The notes beneath the pieces are model-generated. The model saw nothing but the letters and a program-made list of their open reading frames with translations. It did no database searches and was not told where the DNA came from. A stretch of 64,000 nucleotides of DNA from Anseranas semipalmata (lineage: Eukaryota > Chordata > Aves > Anseriformes > Anseranatidae), in NCBI GenBank assembly GCA_013399115.1, contig VXAA01007260.1, positions 83,451 to 147,450 on the forward strand. The letters are read 5' to 3'. Shown piece after piece: positions 49,901 to 62,907 of this stretch; the first letter of the stretch is position 1, and every line of letters starts with the position of its first letter. A program made the position numbers and the translations under genes.

Positions 49901-51023
49901 TTCATTAAAAAAGGTTTCTAGTTTAAGTGATGTAGAAATAAGCTAAAAATATAGTCCTTAAAGATTTAATATGAGGAATGATTAACAGGAGTAAAAAATA
50001 ATTCTTGAAACTGCAATATTTTTAAACTATTTTCATGGCAGGACTTTCACTGAAGTCTAATGCTTCTGAGTGTTTAGAATTGGCTCTGTTAGCTTTGTAG
50101 CTTTACAGTGGTTTATTCACAAAAAGGTGTAAATAAAGCAATGTCTGAACACAAATATGAATCAGGACAAGAGAGTGTGTTACTTCTGAGGCAGTGGTAC
50201 CCTCTAAGGACTTCTGAAGGATGCAGTTGGGTTAAGCAGAAGATCTGCAGAGAGAAGTTGCCCATAAGAGACAAATCAATGAACATCTGCTCTTTATGGT
50301 TCACACAAATTTTAAGCATTATACGATCATTCACCACTGTCAGAAATACCTGTGGTATTTTGTTCATTATTGCGTGTACTCCAGAAGTGCTGGAGAAATG
50401 GATTATAACTTTTCCTGACATTTCTTTTTTTTCAGTCTCACTTGCTTTTTCCTATATAGCTAGAGTCCAAATAAGCATCAAAATGAGTTGTATGATGGTT
50501 TTACATCCTGCTTGCTTGAATATGTACTATGCATTAGCTTATTAGGTTTCTGATTAAATAAAGCTCGTCGTGTTTTATTCTGTTAGGATGGCTTAGGGAT
50601 TTGGTAGCTATTTCATCAGCTCATATCACACACATCTCCTTTCTCTTTAATAGAGAGTGTGGAAATTATCTGATTTTAAATTCAGAGTAAAATATGATAC
50701 TCCTGAAAATATTTTCGCGAAGAAATAAAATTAGTGGCACCTTTAGGACTACTTATTTGCCTCTTTTCAAACAAGGGAATAGCCTGGATATTGCCTGTAG
50801 TAACTGTCTCAGTTCCGATAACTCTGTCACAAAAAGTGTGTCTTCCTCAGTTCAGGTCTGAGGACACTGTTCCACCACAAGCCAAAGCCAAAAACCTGAA
50901 ATGAATCACTCAATTGCAGAACAGAGGTCCAAAACAGAGGAGAGTAACAGCCATAAGAAAGCATAATGCCATTAAAGCAATCTGTGCGTAAGGAGACTAA
51001 TTATTGTTTTGTTTGTTTTCCAG

Positions 51024-51113
51024 CTGTATTAGTTGCTTTAATGCAAGTACCTGTTTCATGAGATGACCTTGCTTCACTAACATCTGTGGTCTGTAACAAG
51101 CTACTCACTGCTT
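51024..51113 (+). ncRNA. Candidate 90-nt non-coding or poison exon
   Basis: The acceptor is very strong: a branch-point-like GACTAAT, then TTGTTTTGTTTGTTTTCCAG ending at 51023. The donor is also strong, CTT|GTAAGTAT from 51114. The length is exactly 90, yet all three frames contain stops, so if it is spliced it would be an exon of a non-coding RNA or a frame-stopping cassette exon. No partner exon is identified, and chance cannot be excluded. Confidence 0.25.
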
Positions 51114-51532
51114 GTAAGTATGGCTTTCTGTTTTGTTTTTAGCCTATTAAGAAAATAGTTTACTGCCCACTTAAGATCTGGCAGGCTTTGAAATGATTCA
51201 GAGTGAAAGGCTTGTCACTGTTTGAAATGTTTCAGGTAAACCTGGTTAAGTCTGAGCGAATGTCAGATTTACACAGCCTTGTCAAAACCATAAAGTTAAC
51301 AAGCTGGAGAAAAAGAAGAAATCTGCATACCTGCATAATCTTAATTGCTATTTGTAGCTGTAACAGATTAGAAAGCAATACTTGAATTAACAGGCATTAT
51401 TTTAGCTGAGACTCTCTCTAATAATTAACTCCAACCAATAGAAAAAGGCATTCCAAAGCTGGAACCCTTTTTTCTTGTAGTCAAGTCTGCTATCATTATT
51501 TTTGCCTTGATGTTGGATTATAGAGCAAAGTT

Positions 51533-51562
51533 AAAAAATAAAATAAAATAAAATAAAATAAA
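51533..51562. repeat. (AAAAT)n repeat
   Basis: Five AAAAT units in a row. Confidence 0.9.
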
Positions 51563-53483
51563 TGTGAAAAAGAGAACCTCAAGCCAGATTCTTAAATCCA
51601 GAGATAGGCAACAAATGTAAGTGCCCTGATTTCTGAAGTTCTGGGCCTCTGGCAACTTTAATTTACTTTAAAAGAAGCTGCCAGGGGCTCAGGACCTGAA
51701 AATAAGGTCAGTTACTGAGGCATTTCACTAAGGACTGATGATCCAGAGACAGGAGACACATAACCTGAGCACAGCACGCTCTGCCCCTTTGGGATGAGAG
51801 AATATTCTGAACAGAAAAATAGATGCACAGCCTTACTCTTATTAAGCAATATCCACAGCAGAAAGCAAAGTATCTCCATGTTACATAATGTGAACATTGA
51901 CTTTTGATTTAGTTTTTTGTTTGTTTGCTTGCTTGTTTGTTTTAAGAAAAACAACAAAAACCCACACTGGAACAAAAGAAAAGGGAGGAATTTTAGGGAA
52001 AGCATGATTTGAAAAGTCAAATTTCAGACCACTATATCACAGGTTTCCCTTCTGCTGGCTGGACTGCTTCTGAAGGGTGATACATCCCCATTCTTTTTCC
52101 CTTTTTTGTCACACTCAGGTAGAAATACTGCAGTTAGCTTTGGATCTAGCAGCGGCATGAATGTTGGATCATGAGGCTCCATTAAGGATGATTTTCCTTC
52201 TCTCTTAGCAGTCTCCTAAGGCTGAATATGGTAGTACCATGATGTGTTTTGTTTGGGACAAATTTGTTTGGACATTTGCTTAAAAATGTTGAAAGGAGGG
52301 AAATAAAAAAGAATTTCCAGCAGTCCTCTCAAGTTACATTGCTGTGACCCTTCATTTCTTTTTGAGCTTCAGCATTTATTTTTTATTGGATTTTGTGTCT
52401 TAATTTTGAGTCTTCTGCCTCTCTCCTGCACAAAGCTGTCCCATGGTAAAAGCTGTCATGGCACTTACGTTAAAAACACCAGTATTCAAGGTTTCTTTAC
52501 TGACCTGTGAAAATTTGCCCTAGGCAGACATATGCCTCAAGGCTGAGATGCAGAAGGAGATTTGAACCATTCCAAGGCCATTTTAGGACATTGTTTGTTT
52601 GTCCCCAAAGTGGCAGTTAGAACATGAAGAATCCAAGAGCTTCATTTTTGTGTTCTGCTTTGCTGAAACTCTCCAGAGTTGTGTCCAGTTGCTCCAGTGA
52701 TTCAAAGCATTTTTATGTCAACGAGCACCAACCAGCCCAGCAAGCAGCGTGAACAAGGCATGCAGCTGTGCATGTTGACACGTAGTTAATAGGCCTACCT
52801 CTTAAGCCTCACATCAGTGTGCAATAGCTCAGGTGTCCACACTGGCCTGCTTTGAAGACCCTAATTTGCACAGGCAGGCCTGCCAACAAATATATTTTTT
52901 TCCCTCAGAAACTGATTTATGAACTTCCCGGACTCCTCTCTGCTTGTTTGCTTGTTGCAGACAGAGATAAGGTTTGGATACGCTTGAAAAGCTAACAGTT
53001 TGGGAGGTGAAAAATCCTCCCAGCAAATGTAAAAAGTCAGACACAGCTGGTAAACTGAATGTAGTGGAAGCAAGTGATTGGCAGGTTATTTTTTTATTGT
53101 CTGTTTTGTTTGCTTTGGTAGAGTCTTCAGTCTAACAGTCTAAGTCTGTGTTTTAATGCTCTTGGGTTGATTACTCCTGAATGCACTGCAGGAGCGAGCA
53201 GGAACCTCTAGACAGTCGCAAAGATGTTTTACAGGAGTTGTGGGGCAGAGAGCTGTATGAACCATTCCCTTCTATAAATCAGATGAGTTCCAGGGTTGAT
53301 GGTGGTGGGAACTTTGTGAAGAGGTTATGTGGGGAAAAGCAATGTAGGAATAGTCTTCCTGCTGCTCCCAATGAACAGTTTATAAAGCCAGCTCTGATGC
53401 CACCTCAAAAATATGATGAAAAGGGCCAAAAAAGTCCTTTTGATAATTATCGATGATTAAATTCATAGCAATTTGAGAACTGA

Positions 53484-53513
53484 TCAGATAATTCAGATTT
53501 ATAAATTATCTGA
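53484..53513. repeat. Perfect 10-bp inverted repeat
   Basis: TCAGATAATT and AATTATCTGA separated by 10 bases. An alternative pairing ATTCAGAT/ATCTGAAT overlaps it. Its AT-rich sequence makes it a weak hairpin with no known role. Confidence 0.8.
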
Positions 53514-55467
53514 ATTCTCTGGTTTGGTCCTCATACTGATATAATAATATGGTGTTTAGTGAGACCATACTTGATGTGATAACTCACACTTGTATTACTG
53601 TCCACTCACGTTAATTGAGACTAGCATGACCGGATTTTTGAATGAAATAAAGAATTTTTATTTTTTTATTTAAATTACAATTACCTTCTACCACCAGGAC
53701 CCAGAAAGGTATTTCCTCTGGAAGTGACATGGTAGGGCAGGATCTTAAGTCAAGTGACCCAGCACAGAAGTTAGGGCAGTCGCTGTAGTTGTTCTCTAGG
53801 TATTCTCTTTTTTTTCAGAGCTGGATAAAATATATAGCTTATGACTACAGAGGGGTAAGAACAAGATAGAGAAGGAGAAATTGTGAGGTGAATGTAAGTG
53901 CTGTCCAAAGGTAATTAAAGAAGGTGTGGAAGGTGTACACAAAGAACAGAGAGATGAGAACTAAAGAAGCTAGCCAAATAGGCGCATTTGGCTGATCTGC
54001 TTTAAGGCAGACTGTGGCTTCTCAGTGTTCCCCAGGAGCTAAAATAGGGCAACACCATTGCTGTTAGTGCTAGTCAATACACCATCCTTGTTGCCTGTAG
54101 GGAGAGCAGGCTTCTTCCTCACAAAGTCAATCCATGCATCCTATGCAAATAAGTCTTTTCTTATCTTCTGTCAGATCACCTGTGCCAAGCACAGCACTGA
54201 TGCAGAGTAAGAGCATTCATAGAAAGCACAGAAAAAATGTGTTGTAAAGGATCTCTGTAGGTATGTAATCTTACCTCTTTCTCAAAGCAGGGCTAACTTT
54301 AAAGTTAGACAAGACTACTAGCCTGTCTTCAATAGTTTTGGAAATTTTGAAGGATTGTGATTCCACAGCATTTATGTACAACCTACTCCAGTTCTGAACC
54401 ACTCTTAACTGTGAAGAGTGTTTTTCATTATGCCCACTCTGAATTCCTTCACTTTTTCCCCCAATGCAAGGTGTACCTCAAAAACAGATTATTCCAAGTC
54501 CCAATCAATATCTCTGATCTTCTCCTTGCACATAAAAGGAATATAATTTACTTACATATGATTTGCAGTAAGGCCACAAATTTCTATAGCTGTCCAAATC
54601 AAATCTGAACATAAATTTCTATGTAATATGAATTCTAGCAATCATTTTATAAGTTTGCCGCGTTGTCTTTAATGTTACAATCTCAATAGAAACCTGTTTA
54701 ATCTGATTGTGTGTGCTTGTGTGCTAGTCATTGAAAATAAGATATGGAAACATGGAAAACTACAACTGTAGTAAAGCACTCTTTTGTTATTTTTATGTAA
54801 ATTACAATGCTTTGATGGCAATTTTGAATAACAGAGGTTGTTTGGAAGGCATGGAAGAAGCACTGGTATTAGTATTCGGTCACATTTATAGACGATCATC
54901 TACTAAAATGTAGCTATAAGCAATTTGTTATTTTCAAGATTGCTTCAAAAATATTAGTTTCTATGTTTGCAGCCAAAACATACATATAGTTACATGGATG
55001 TTTATATCAGCTATAGCACTTAAAGTTTTTACTGACCTTGTACTCTGGGAAAATTTGTCTTTCAGTGACAGTTTAGGATGGATAAAGATTTTCACAAACA
55101 CTCTTCCTGTTGGGATAATTTGAAAAATGTTGTCAGTGATCTCTCTAAATGCCCATTTGTGTTAATCATGACAATGTGAATTAAAGCACACAGAAAAAAG
55201 ATACCTATTACATACAAATTCAGCAAAATAAATACATGTTATATGCTGCCACCTTATGGTAGCATGTAATCTTCATGTAATAGTATACTCCTGTACAGGA
55301 AAAAAATATCAGAAAAATAGGTAATATTTTTCCTGTCAAGAAGTTTGTATAAAGTCAAATCCCCTAAATAAATTTTGTTAATAATAACAGTTTAATCGGG
55401 AAAGTTTAATTTTCAAAAAAAAAAAAATCACTGAAAACGATTGTAACTTCTCTGTAATCTTACTTAC

Positions 55468-55658
55468 TTTTGAAAAATGTTGCACTAAATCTCAACAGTT
55501 TCATCCTAAGAGTGAGGATGGTAGTTGTTAATGTCTGAAAGGTCATACCTATTGGAGAATATGGAGACCTAGATATTTCTGGCAGGTTTGGATAAATAAT
55601 TAGTGAAGTGGTATCTTTGGTGTTACATTTTGGACACGTTAACATTCTGTCCATTTTT
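55468..55658 (-). other. Candidate 191-nt exon on the minus strand
   Basis: On the minus strand an acceptor (CATCTTCTGTCCAG) precedes 55658 and a donor (AAAA|GTAAGTAAG) follows 55468. One frame is open from end to end. It begins KMDRMLTCPKCNTKDTT and runs to FSATFFK at the donor. CPKC suggests one half of a zinc-binding knuckle, but a second pair of cysteines is absent and no family is recognised. Open frames of about 64 codons are common by chance here; the exact fit to splice signals is the only support. Confidence 0.2.
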
Positions 55659-58600
55659 CTGGACAGAAGATGATCATTTTTATTATAGACAACTAATATC
55701 AGAATACATTATTTTTTATAAATGTCTCATAAATTCATTTCATAAGCAGTAAAAGTTTATGTTTATTTCACGAAATGCATGGTTAAACTGTGTATATGTT
55801 GCTATAGGATAGCATGACTATGTTCATGAGAGGCCTAGAAGGAAAATCCATACAAGACTGTTAAAGCTGAAGGTACCACATATGCTTCAGCTGTCCCTAA
55901 GCACTGGATTGCTGGAAACTGGGAGAGAATATGGAGCTACTATAATAACACAGATATGTTTGCCCCATCCTTATACTCTTCCCTAAGCATGTGCTTTTGG
56001 CCCTGGTCAGATGGATCTTTGCTCTGATCAGGTTGAGCCAGTCCTGTGTTTACTGGCAGAAAAGCAGTTAATGATTATCTCCATTCTTAATAGGAATTAA
56101 TATTGCAAATCTGATCCCAGAATATTGTAGTGAAAGAACAATGAATGTACACATTTTTGCTATATATAGTCAAACCTTGGTATTTATTGGAAAGCAATCT
56201 TAAGTATTTAGCAACAGCTTCAGGTTTATTTACAGTACAAAGACAAACATACAACAACTCTTTTGATGATAAGTAATTTTCTGTTTGTTTATTTTTGTAC
56301 TTCCAACTGCATGAAATACAAAGCACAAAGCTCAGTTGATGAAAATGTCAGACTGAAAACATAAAACTTTATGTTTAAATGAATCTGAATTTGTGTTCTA
56401 GACCCCAGCTGGAAATGGATTTCAAATTGACAAGCGTAACAACTGGAAGTATGTGCATTGCTTTGAAATAGCCAGCTTCAGATAGTCTCAACAACCTCTA
56501 GACTCTTAAAGATAATAGGGTAGATAAAAACAGAGATTCCAAATTGTGCAGAGCTTTATACTGTAAGTTATCATATAGCAATTTCGAAATCAATTCAGTG
56601 TTGAACAGGAAGCCAATGTAATTCTCTCAGAACTCAAGTTTCATACTGAGAACTCCTTGTGCATGCTAAATCACAGCATCTGGATTTTGTATGCCTAAGA
56701 AGAAATTACATTTAGGGGAAATATTCAGAAAGTCATGCAGTAATCCAATTCTATATGCTAAGATATTGAGACAACATATGGTAGCACATGCAGTAATGGC
56801 ATTTTGTGAGCTGTAGCTCAACAGACTAAATCTGGTCTTGAAGTTCCAAGGTCATATTCTTGACTCTGTTCTTATATAGAGTGTCAGTTTATCTAAAGCA
56901 GTATTTCCTACTTAAAGAGTCCAATGCTTATTTTCATTGTTTTCCTTGTATATTTTTGCCCTCCAGTTGTAAGAGAAAGCTTACTAACTATAATGAAAAG
57001 CTTGCATTTTCCTAAAATTAAATGCAAAACTCAAAAATGTGTTTATAGATCCTGCCAGAGCTGTCTATAGAGCTTTAATAGAGCATTTAATCGTTTGATG
57101 TTCAGCATGTAACTTACTACCAAATTTTCAAACAGATGAAGTAGGCTTACACAAATCTTGACTGTTGCTAACCTACTGACCAAAACAAGAATTTAACTAA
57201 GAAAATATAAAAATTTAATTATGAAATGTGTCAATTGACTAAGACAATTTCTATAATATACAACCATTTTGGTGCAGTTCATTGTAACTTTGACATTTCT
57301 CTTTGGCTCCATTCAGGATGCTCAGCTTCAAATAACTGAAGGTGGAATATGCTGTTCCACTGAGAGCATCTCAGCCTTGTTTAAATAAGACTTTGTAATT
57401 AGGACGCATCATATTGATGAAATCATAAAATATAAAATCTTCAAATTCTTACGAAGTAATGAAGTGATTTTTTCTTTCTTTTTTTTTTCTTTCATCTCTC
57501 TCCTGCTGTTTAGACTGAAGCTGCTATAATGGGTTCCCCACCTAATTGTAAAGCCACCTTCAATTACTTTTCAGAACAATAGTACTACTTGAAACTTGCT
57601 GTTGTTCAGAAAAATGGATACCACTTTTGATCAAATTTCTTTGTGCTTGATTCTTAATATATTTATTCCAGTCTTCTTAAGCACTACTGAATGACACTAG
57701 AAAAGCTGAAACATCTGTCCTTCCAAAGTACTTTAGGAAAATTCAGTGTGATGCTGGGCTTTATTATGCTTCTTTTTTTTCAAGTTGTTAATAATAAATT
57801 GAGAACTTCTGTATCACACTTCAGAATGACTATAGCAATTCTCCTGTTGTGTTTCAGAAGACATATGCATGCTTTTAGATGGCACTTAATGCAGCAAAGA
57901 CAGTATTCTTCAACTTTTCTTTTTAGTCTTAGGCTATACAGTTCAAGTAATGATCAAATGTAGCAAATATGCATAGACAAAGTCAGTTTCTTTTTTAATC
58001 AATTAATACAAGTGAATTATTTAGACTCCTCCTTTTGGTTTTGCTCATTCTTCACAGAAAACCTGGTCATTGATATTTTTGTTTAAACCTCCTTTGAGAA
58101 TTATGAGCAAGGTGAAGGGATTCATGTATTTCTTTAAATTACTCAAATTATAATAGACTGGATATGATCAGTTTGGCATAAAGGAAGATTAAAATATTCG
58201 AATGAAATAGAAGATTTCCTGGCAGTTGTGGAGGTGGAGGGATGAAAGGGGAAGTTTTTGCATAATCATCTGTTTATTTTAGCCATTTCTTTCAGTGCTA
58301 GTTCTTAAACGAAGCTGGAGTTGAGCTGAAGGAATTAAGATGATCAGATTGTCTTTAAGTGACAGTGGTATATAAACTTGGCGTGGTGAAGTATTTTTTG
58401 AAGCATTTGAAACCTGGGGATAAAAAAATTGTTTAAGGTAAAGTATTATTGGTTATAGCGTGATATTAATGGTACTAGAAGAACTTTCCCATCACAATTG
58501 AAATGACAGTGTACAGTCTAATATAAGATAGTAGATCACAGCATAGACAAAGGGAACAAGCTCTTACTTTTTTTAAAAGAGCTGATATAGATGAAAAATG

Positions 58601-58949
58601 TCTCAATAGTAGAGTTGATTAGACCCATGAATATGATGAAAGAATATATTTAGACAGCACATATAAGCAGAGGCAGACAGAGCATGTTTTTTTCCCAGAT
58701 GCCTTTGACAGTCAGACACTCCAAACTTAATATTTGATGACAGCTGTCCCAACAAACCTCAGCTTCTGGTCTGTGAGTTACCAGTATGATCCCAAGTAGG
58801 AAAATAAATTTGATATGCTGGAATACCACCCTCCTTCTGGACCACGGAGAAGTATCTGTTCTACTCAACTGGAAGGTACAGAAATGTTTCTTTCTTTCTG
58901 TCTTTCTGTCTTTCCCCCAAGAATGATCTGAAGAAGACTTTTAATAATG
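55659..58949. other. AT-rich non-coding stretch
   Basis: No gene is recognised. T-rich patch at about 57471-57492 and a TTTC/TGTC repeat at 58887-58914. Confidence 0.55.
58887..58914. repeat. (TTTC/TGTC)n repeat
   Basis: Short compound tetranucleotide repeat directly upstream of the tRNA-derived SINE relic. Confidence 0.8.
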
Positions 58950-59075
58950 GGAGTCAGTAGCTCAGTGAATAGAGCACTCCTGTTAGGAAGAGTAGTTCAG
59001 TTCCCAGCTGTGCAGGTGAGTAACCCAAGCTTGAACCCTGATTTCCTGCATCCTGGAGGAGTGCTGCACAGTCAA
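58950..59075 (+). mobile_element. tRNA-derived foldback SINE relic
   Basis: The first part looks like a tRNA: GGGAGTCAGTAGCTCAGTGA with an A-box match (TAGCTCAGTGAAT, 58958-58970) and AGAGCA, then a B-box-like AGTTCAGTTCC at 58994-59004. The second part, read on the opposite strand from about 59064 backwards, gives AGCACTCCTCCAGGATGCAG and then GGTTCAAG, which again resembles tRNA sequence and pairs with the first arm (shared AGCACTCCT end). The whole is thus an inverted pair with a loop near 59011-59031. From memory, palindromic tRNA-type elements like this occur in turtles, crocodilians and birds as old copies. It is not a functional tRNA: the anticodon stem does not pair well and the T stem is degenerate. 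Confidence 0.6.
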
Positions 59076-62000
59076 CATATATAAAATATCACTTGAGAAA
59101 GAACAGAGGGGTATTAGAAAGAGAAAGAGAGAGACAGACCTCAAAAAATTCAGGCAGTACTGATATCATATCTTCTTATCTTCTGAAAACAAAATATATG
59201 ATGAAACAGAAGGCATGACTAAGCCAGAATCCTGTAGTGTCTGGCATAAGGAAGCATAAATTGCAGCTGAGCAATTGAGCAGTACCACAATCTGGGTCAG
59301 CAGAAAATGAAAATAATGCACAGTTGTATCTATTTCACGGTGATTCTTAGGACGTGTAAGTTGTATTTTGTAACCAGTACAATCAAAGGTAGTAGAAAGA
59401 TCTGAAGAGTACTGGTGCAGGCGTGAGCTCATTTTTGAAAGGAATCAAGAAAGGCTGAAGGTAGTGTTAAGCATGAGAACATTTCTACTAACTCAGCTTT
59501 TTTGTGGTGCCTCACCACAATTTGTTAATTCTGTTTTTTCTTTTTTTTCAAAATAAAGAAGGTCATGATGATTAATGAGGATCTCAGTCAGGAATTTGTT
59601 GAGGAAAGGGATTATAATGCTTCTTTAAGTTAGCCTGTCCACACAAAGCAAAATCTGAACATCTTTTATGAAAGGAAGTAACAAGTCCTTGTTGATGTTT
59701 TCTGTAGGTGGGGGTCCTTCTCTTGGATTGCTGATCTAAAAGTCTGTGTATGACTGTGTATGTGCAGACCTCAGTGAACTAACACACTTGAAATACAGTG
59801 TTGGCAATGTCCCCCTGGAATACGTCTCACCTCACAAATTCTGCTTAAATCACAGTCCTCTAATCAGTTTTGTCATCTTGATTATTTTGAAAAAAAAAAA
59901 AATTTGCTTTGTTCTATTCCCATTGAACTCACTGCAAAAGCTCACATCCTTTTCTTTATGAAAGAATTAAACTAATGATGAATGCTTTAAACTTCATACC
60001 TGAGCTTCCTATTTACTGCTAAAATCCATGCAGTTCATTAAAGCCTATGTGTTCTATCAAATTTCAGGCTCTGCTAAGCATGTGTTACGACGGACTGCAA
60101 AATGCGTTTAGACAGATAGAGTTTAAATAATAGACAGAAAACTAAGATGTTGAGGATTCTGAGACATGCTGACAGATGGTGAGGTTAACTACATGCCCTT
60201 CCATGATTTTTTTTCGTAGCATCTTTGATGGCTGATGTTACTTCAAGACATTGTTTCCACCATAGATAATGGCTTATGGCAAAGCGTTATGCTGTATTAA
60301 TGGAGTTGCAGAGACTGATGATCGTGCTGTCATTGAAAGCGTATCTGTCATCCCTGTCTCTGTCACCCCTCTTTGGTAAAACAACACTGTGTAACATCAG
60401 AATTCTCATTCAAGGACAAGAATATTTTTAATTCATTTCATTCTTGTTCTATACACCTGGGTAAGATAGCAGAAATGAATGGCAATAATATACTTAAGGA
60501 ATCTCCCTGTCAAATGAGCCTTGAAATACCACATGGAATTGGTATACTTCTTAGCTTCTCTGCTGACCTGGATGAACAGGTGTAAAAATAACCTGGTTAA
60601 GCAGGTTATTTCACTCTCTGCAGTTTACTTAGTATTAAATCCTTTCACGCCTATATTCATAATAGATTATACCTTTTCCTGCTGCTGTTAAAAATAATTC
60701 CCAGGAGATCAAGACACATTAGGAATTCTCGTGTTGGCCAGTAAAATAATTATTTTGTCATTCCTTCATCCCTGTGTTTAAGGCAGTAGTTATACATTTA
60801 TGCATTAATCACCATGAAAGCTTACAGCTGAAAACTAAGAGAGTTGAAGTAGGAATTCAACTTACAATTTCTAAAAAGTGGGCTATCACTGCCCTTCCAG
60901 TTTTGATTGCTAAGACAGATGTTAAAAACTTGCTTTGGGGTTTGTACATATTTTATACTCACAGATCAGTCTATGGTAGGGAACTGTATAATGGAAGGAG
61001 TGAAATGTTGGGACAACAAAGATCCTGTTTCACCACTTAGTGTGAAGACAGTACAAAAGAGTGGGATTGAGTCCAAGTGAATACCCCAGAGCTGCAGAGA
61101 GGAAATCAAATGCCACGCATATGTTAGCATTGTAACTGACATGTTTTCCAGTTTCTTTGAAATTTGCTGATAAACATCAAGTTAAATTATTTATTTACGG
61201 CATTTAGTTAAAAATGCTAAGATAGATTTTACTGGTACAATTGCTGGGGACTTAACCAAAAATATTTTTTTCACTGTTAGCATCCCTTTTTCTTTAATAA
61301 TTTTAAAAACTTCCTGATATCGTTTGCTCCTGCGTCTTTTATTTCCTGTTCTCACTTTGTGAGAATACAAAACCCTTCTCTTTCCTCTTGTGAAAATTTT
61401 ATTAATGGGAATTATGGAGAAAGGATTCTGTAAATCCTGGGAGCTCAATATTCTTGCAAGGTCGACGTCTTTTCCTTCCAACCATTTCTCTTACCACTAG
61501 TAAAAGTTACTGAGGATTTTATGATTAAAGCAGGTTAGTTACAGTAGCTCTAAATTCTTTGCAAATGCACAAAAAAAAAAAAAAAAGAATATATTAGATT
61601 TAAAGTTGACGGCTATTATTTTTTGTTGTGCCTATACTACTTTCATCCCATTGTACCCTGCTGAGTGACTATACTGCTAAACATTATCTGGCATTGCAAA
61701 AGGGTTTTCTGGGGAAATCAGTTATGTCCCTTGGCAGTACCACCAGTGTACGGGTATCAGGTACTGCTGATTCTTTCGCTCTCTTTCTCTCTTGCTTTCT
61801 CTCTCTTTCTTCCTGTAGTATTCATGCCCTGTCATAGGAGGCATATTGCTGCCCTTTCCACTACTTTCAGAACCGTAATTTAGGAAAGGACTAGCCATGT
61901 GGTTTTGAATATCTCTAGATTTTTTAAGGAACTGTATCATTCATTTGTCTGGCTGGCAGTTCATAAGGCACTGTCCTTCCATTTGAGTATTAGACTGTGG

Positions 62001-62852
62001 TAACCATTGGATGCAATTCCAAAATCTTGCTTAAGCCCATACACTCAGTCTTGAGTTGTGTGCTTTCTTTCTGCCTAAGCGTACAAGTTCTCCAGCATTT
62101 TGTATGAAACAGAAAAATGTGTTCTATAGCATCCATTTCTCTGAATGGACTTTTGGGGCCCTGATAATCAAGGATTCTCAAGTTAAATGTAAACTAAAGT
62201 TCTGTTTTTCTGTAGAAGAAGCTGCAGTTATGAGATGCTGTACTTTAAAATAGCTCTATTTGTAAACCTATGAGCCACAGCACTCTTTAAATGGCAAGTA
62301 CTGTAAGATAATCCACTTGGGCAAATAAAAGACTTCTGTTTATTGAAATTGCAAGGCTTTTAATAAATTATTACTGAAAAGTTATTTTTAACCTTGCAAA
62401 ATTTTGTGACTCCTAAACCTTAAATTAAAACCTTTGTGGCAACAGCTCTACCAACAACTTATTATTGATTACCACCAGAGTTTTGGTGCAACTGTCTTCA
62501 GTAAAAGCAGATTCAAAAAGTACTTCAGGTTTTTGTGTCTAATGTACCGAAGTAGAAGAGCCTAATTCACCTCCCCTCTATATGTGATTGCAAATCAGGA
62601 AAGATTCTAAAAATTAATGCATGTACAGTTGGTAGAAAGTATCATGAGAAAGCAAATCTAAAAAGAAGGTATTTTGGCCAAGATTTGTATCTCTGCTCTG
62701 GAAGGTAGATAGAAAAAATCTTCGTGTTTTAGGTTTGATCAACAAAATTATATCAGCCCCAAAACTGCATACATTTGAGGTTCTTACAGTCCACTGGTTG
62801 TGGTCCTTATTGTTCCCCTGTGCACATGCTTGGAGGTGTTTTTCTGTTACAG
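59076..62852. other. AT-rich non-coding stretch
   Basis: No gene is recognised. A run at about 61571-61586 and CT-rich tract at 61776-61813. Confidence 0.55.
61776..61813. repeat. CT-rich simple repeat
   Basis: Imperfect (CT)n/(CTTT)n pyrimidine tract; the Arg/Glu/Lys-rich opposite frame is an artefact of it. Confidence 0.8.
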
Positions 62853-62907
62853 ATGGTCTCTTTATTCAATTCTGTGTTTGGTGTACTTGGTGCAACTGCT
62901 GTATTCT
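62853..62907 (+). other. Candidate 55-nt exon
   Basis: An acceptor (GTTTTTCTGTTACAG) ends at 62852 and a donor-like TCT|GTAAGTAG starts at 62908. The segment begins with ATG and reads MVSLFNSVFGVLGATAVF in one frame, but all three frames are open, so it gives no reading-frame support. Hydrophobic in every frame. Unrecognised. Confidence 0.15.

Larger units (their letters stand above)
44775..51023. other. AT-rich non-coding stretch
   Basis: No gene is recognised. Simple repeats at 45913-45964 (TTG/TTTG) and 46912-46967 (TTG then GGTT). A block at 48520-49060 is GC-richer with overlapping frames on both strands that resemble nothing. The 145-codon frame at 50108-50545 has no domain, and a good acceptor-like T tract plus CAG lies within it at about 50435. 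The stretch 47940-48080 contains TTAATTAGCATGC and similar sites. Confidence 0.55.
51114..55467. other. AT-rich non-coding stretch
   Basis: No gene is recognised. AAAAT repeat at 51533-51562, TTTG-type repeat at about 51913-51942, and a hairpin with 10-bp perfect arms (TCAGATAATT/AATTATCTGA) and a 10-base loop at 53484-53513. Confidence 0.55.

Noticed and set aside
50108..50545. 145-codon plus-strand open frame
   Set aside because: Longest clean frame outside repeats, but the translation has no recognisable family, and only an acceptor-like site lies inside it.
58950..59022. Functional tRNA gene
   Set aside because: A-box is good but the anticodon and T stems do not pair and the 3' end is degenerate; a SINE relic explains it better.
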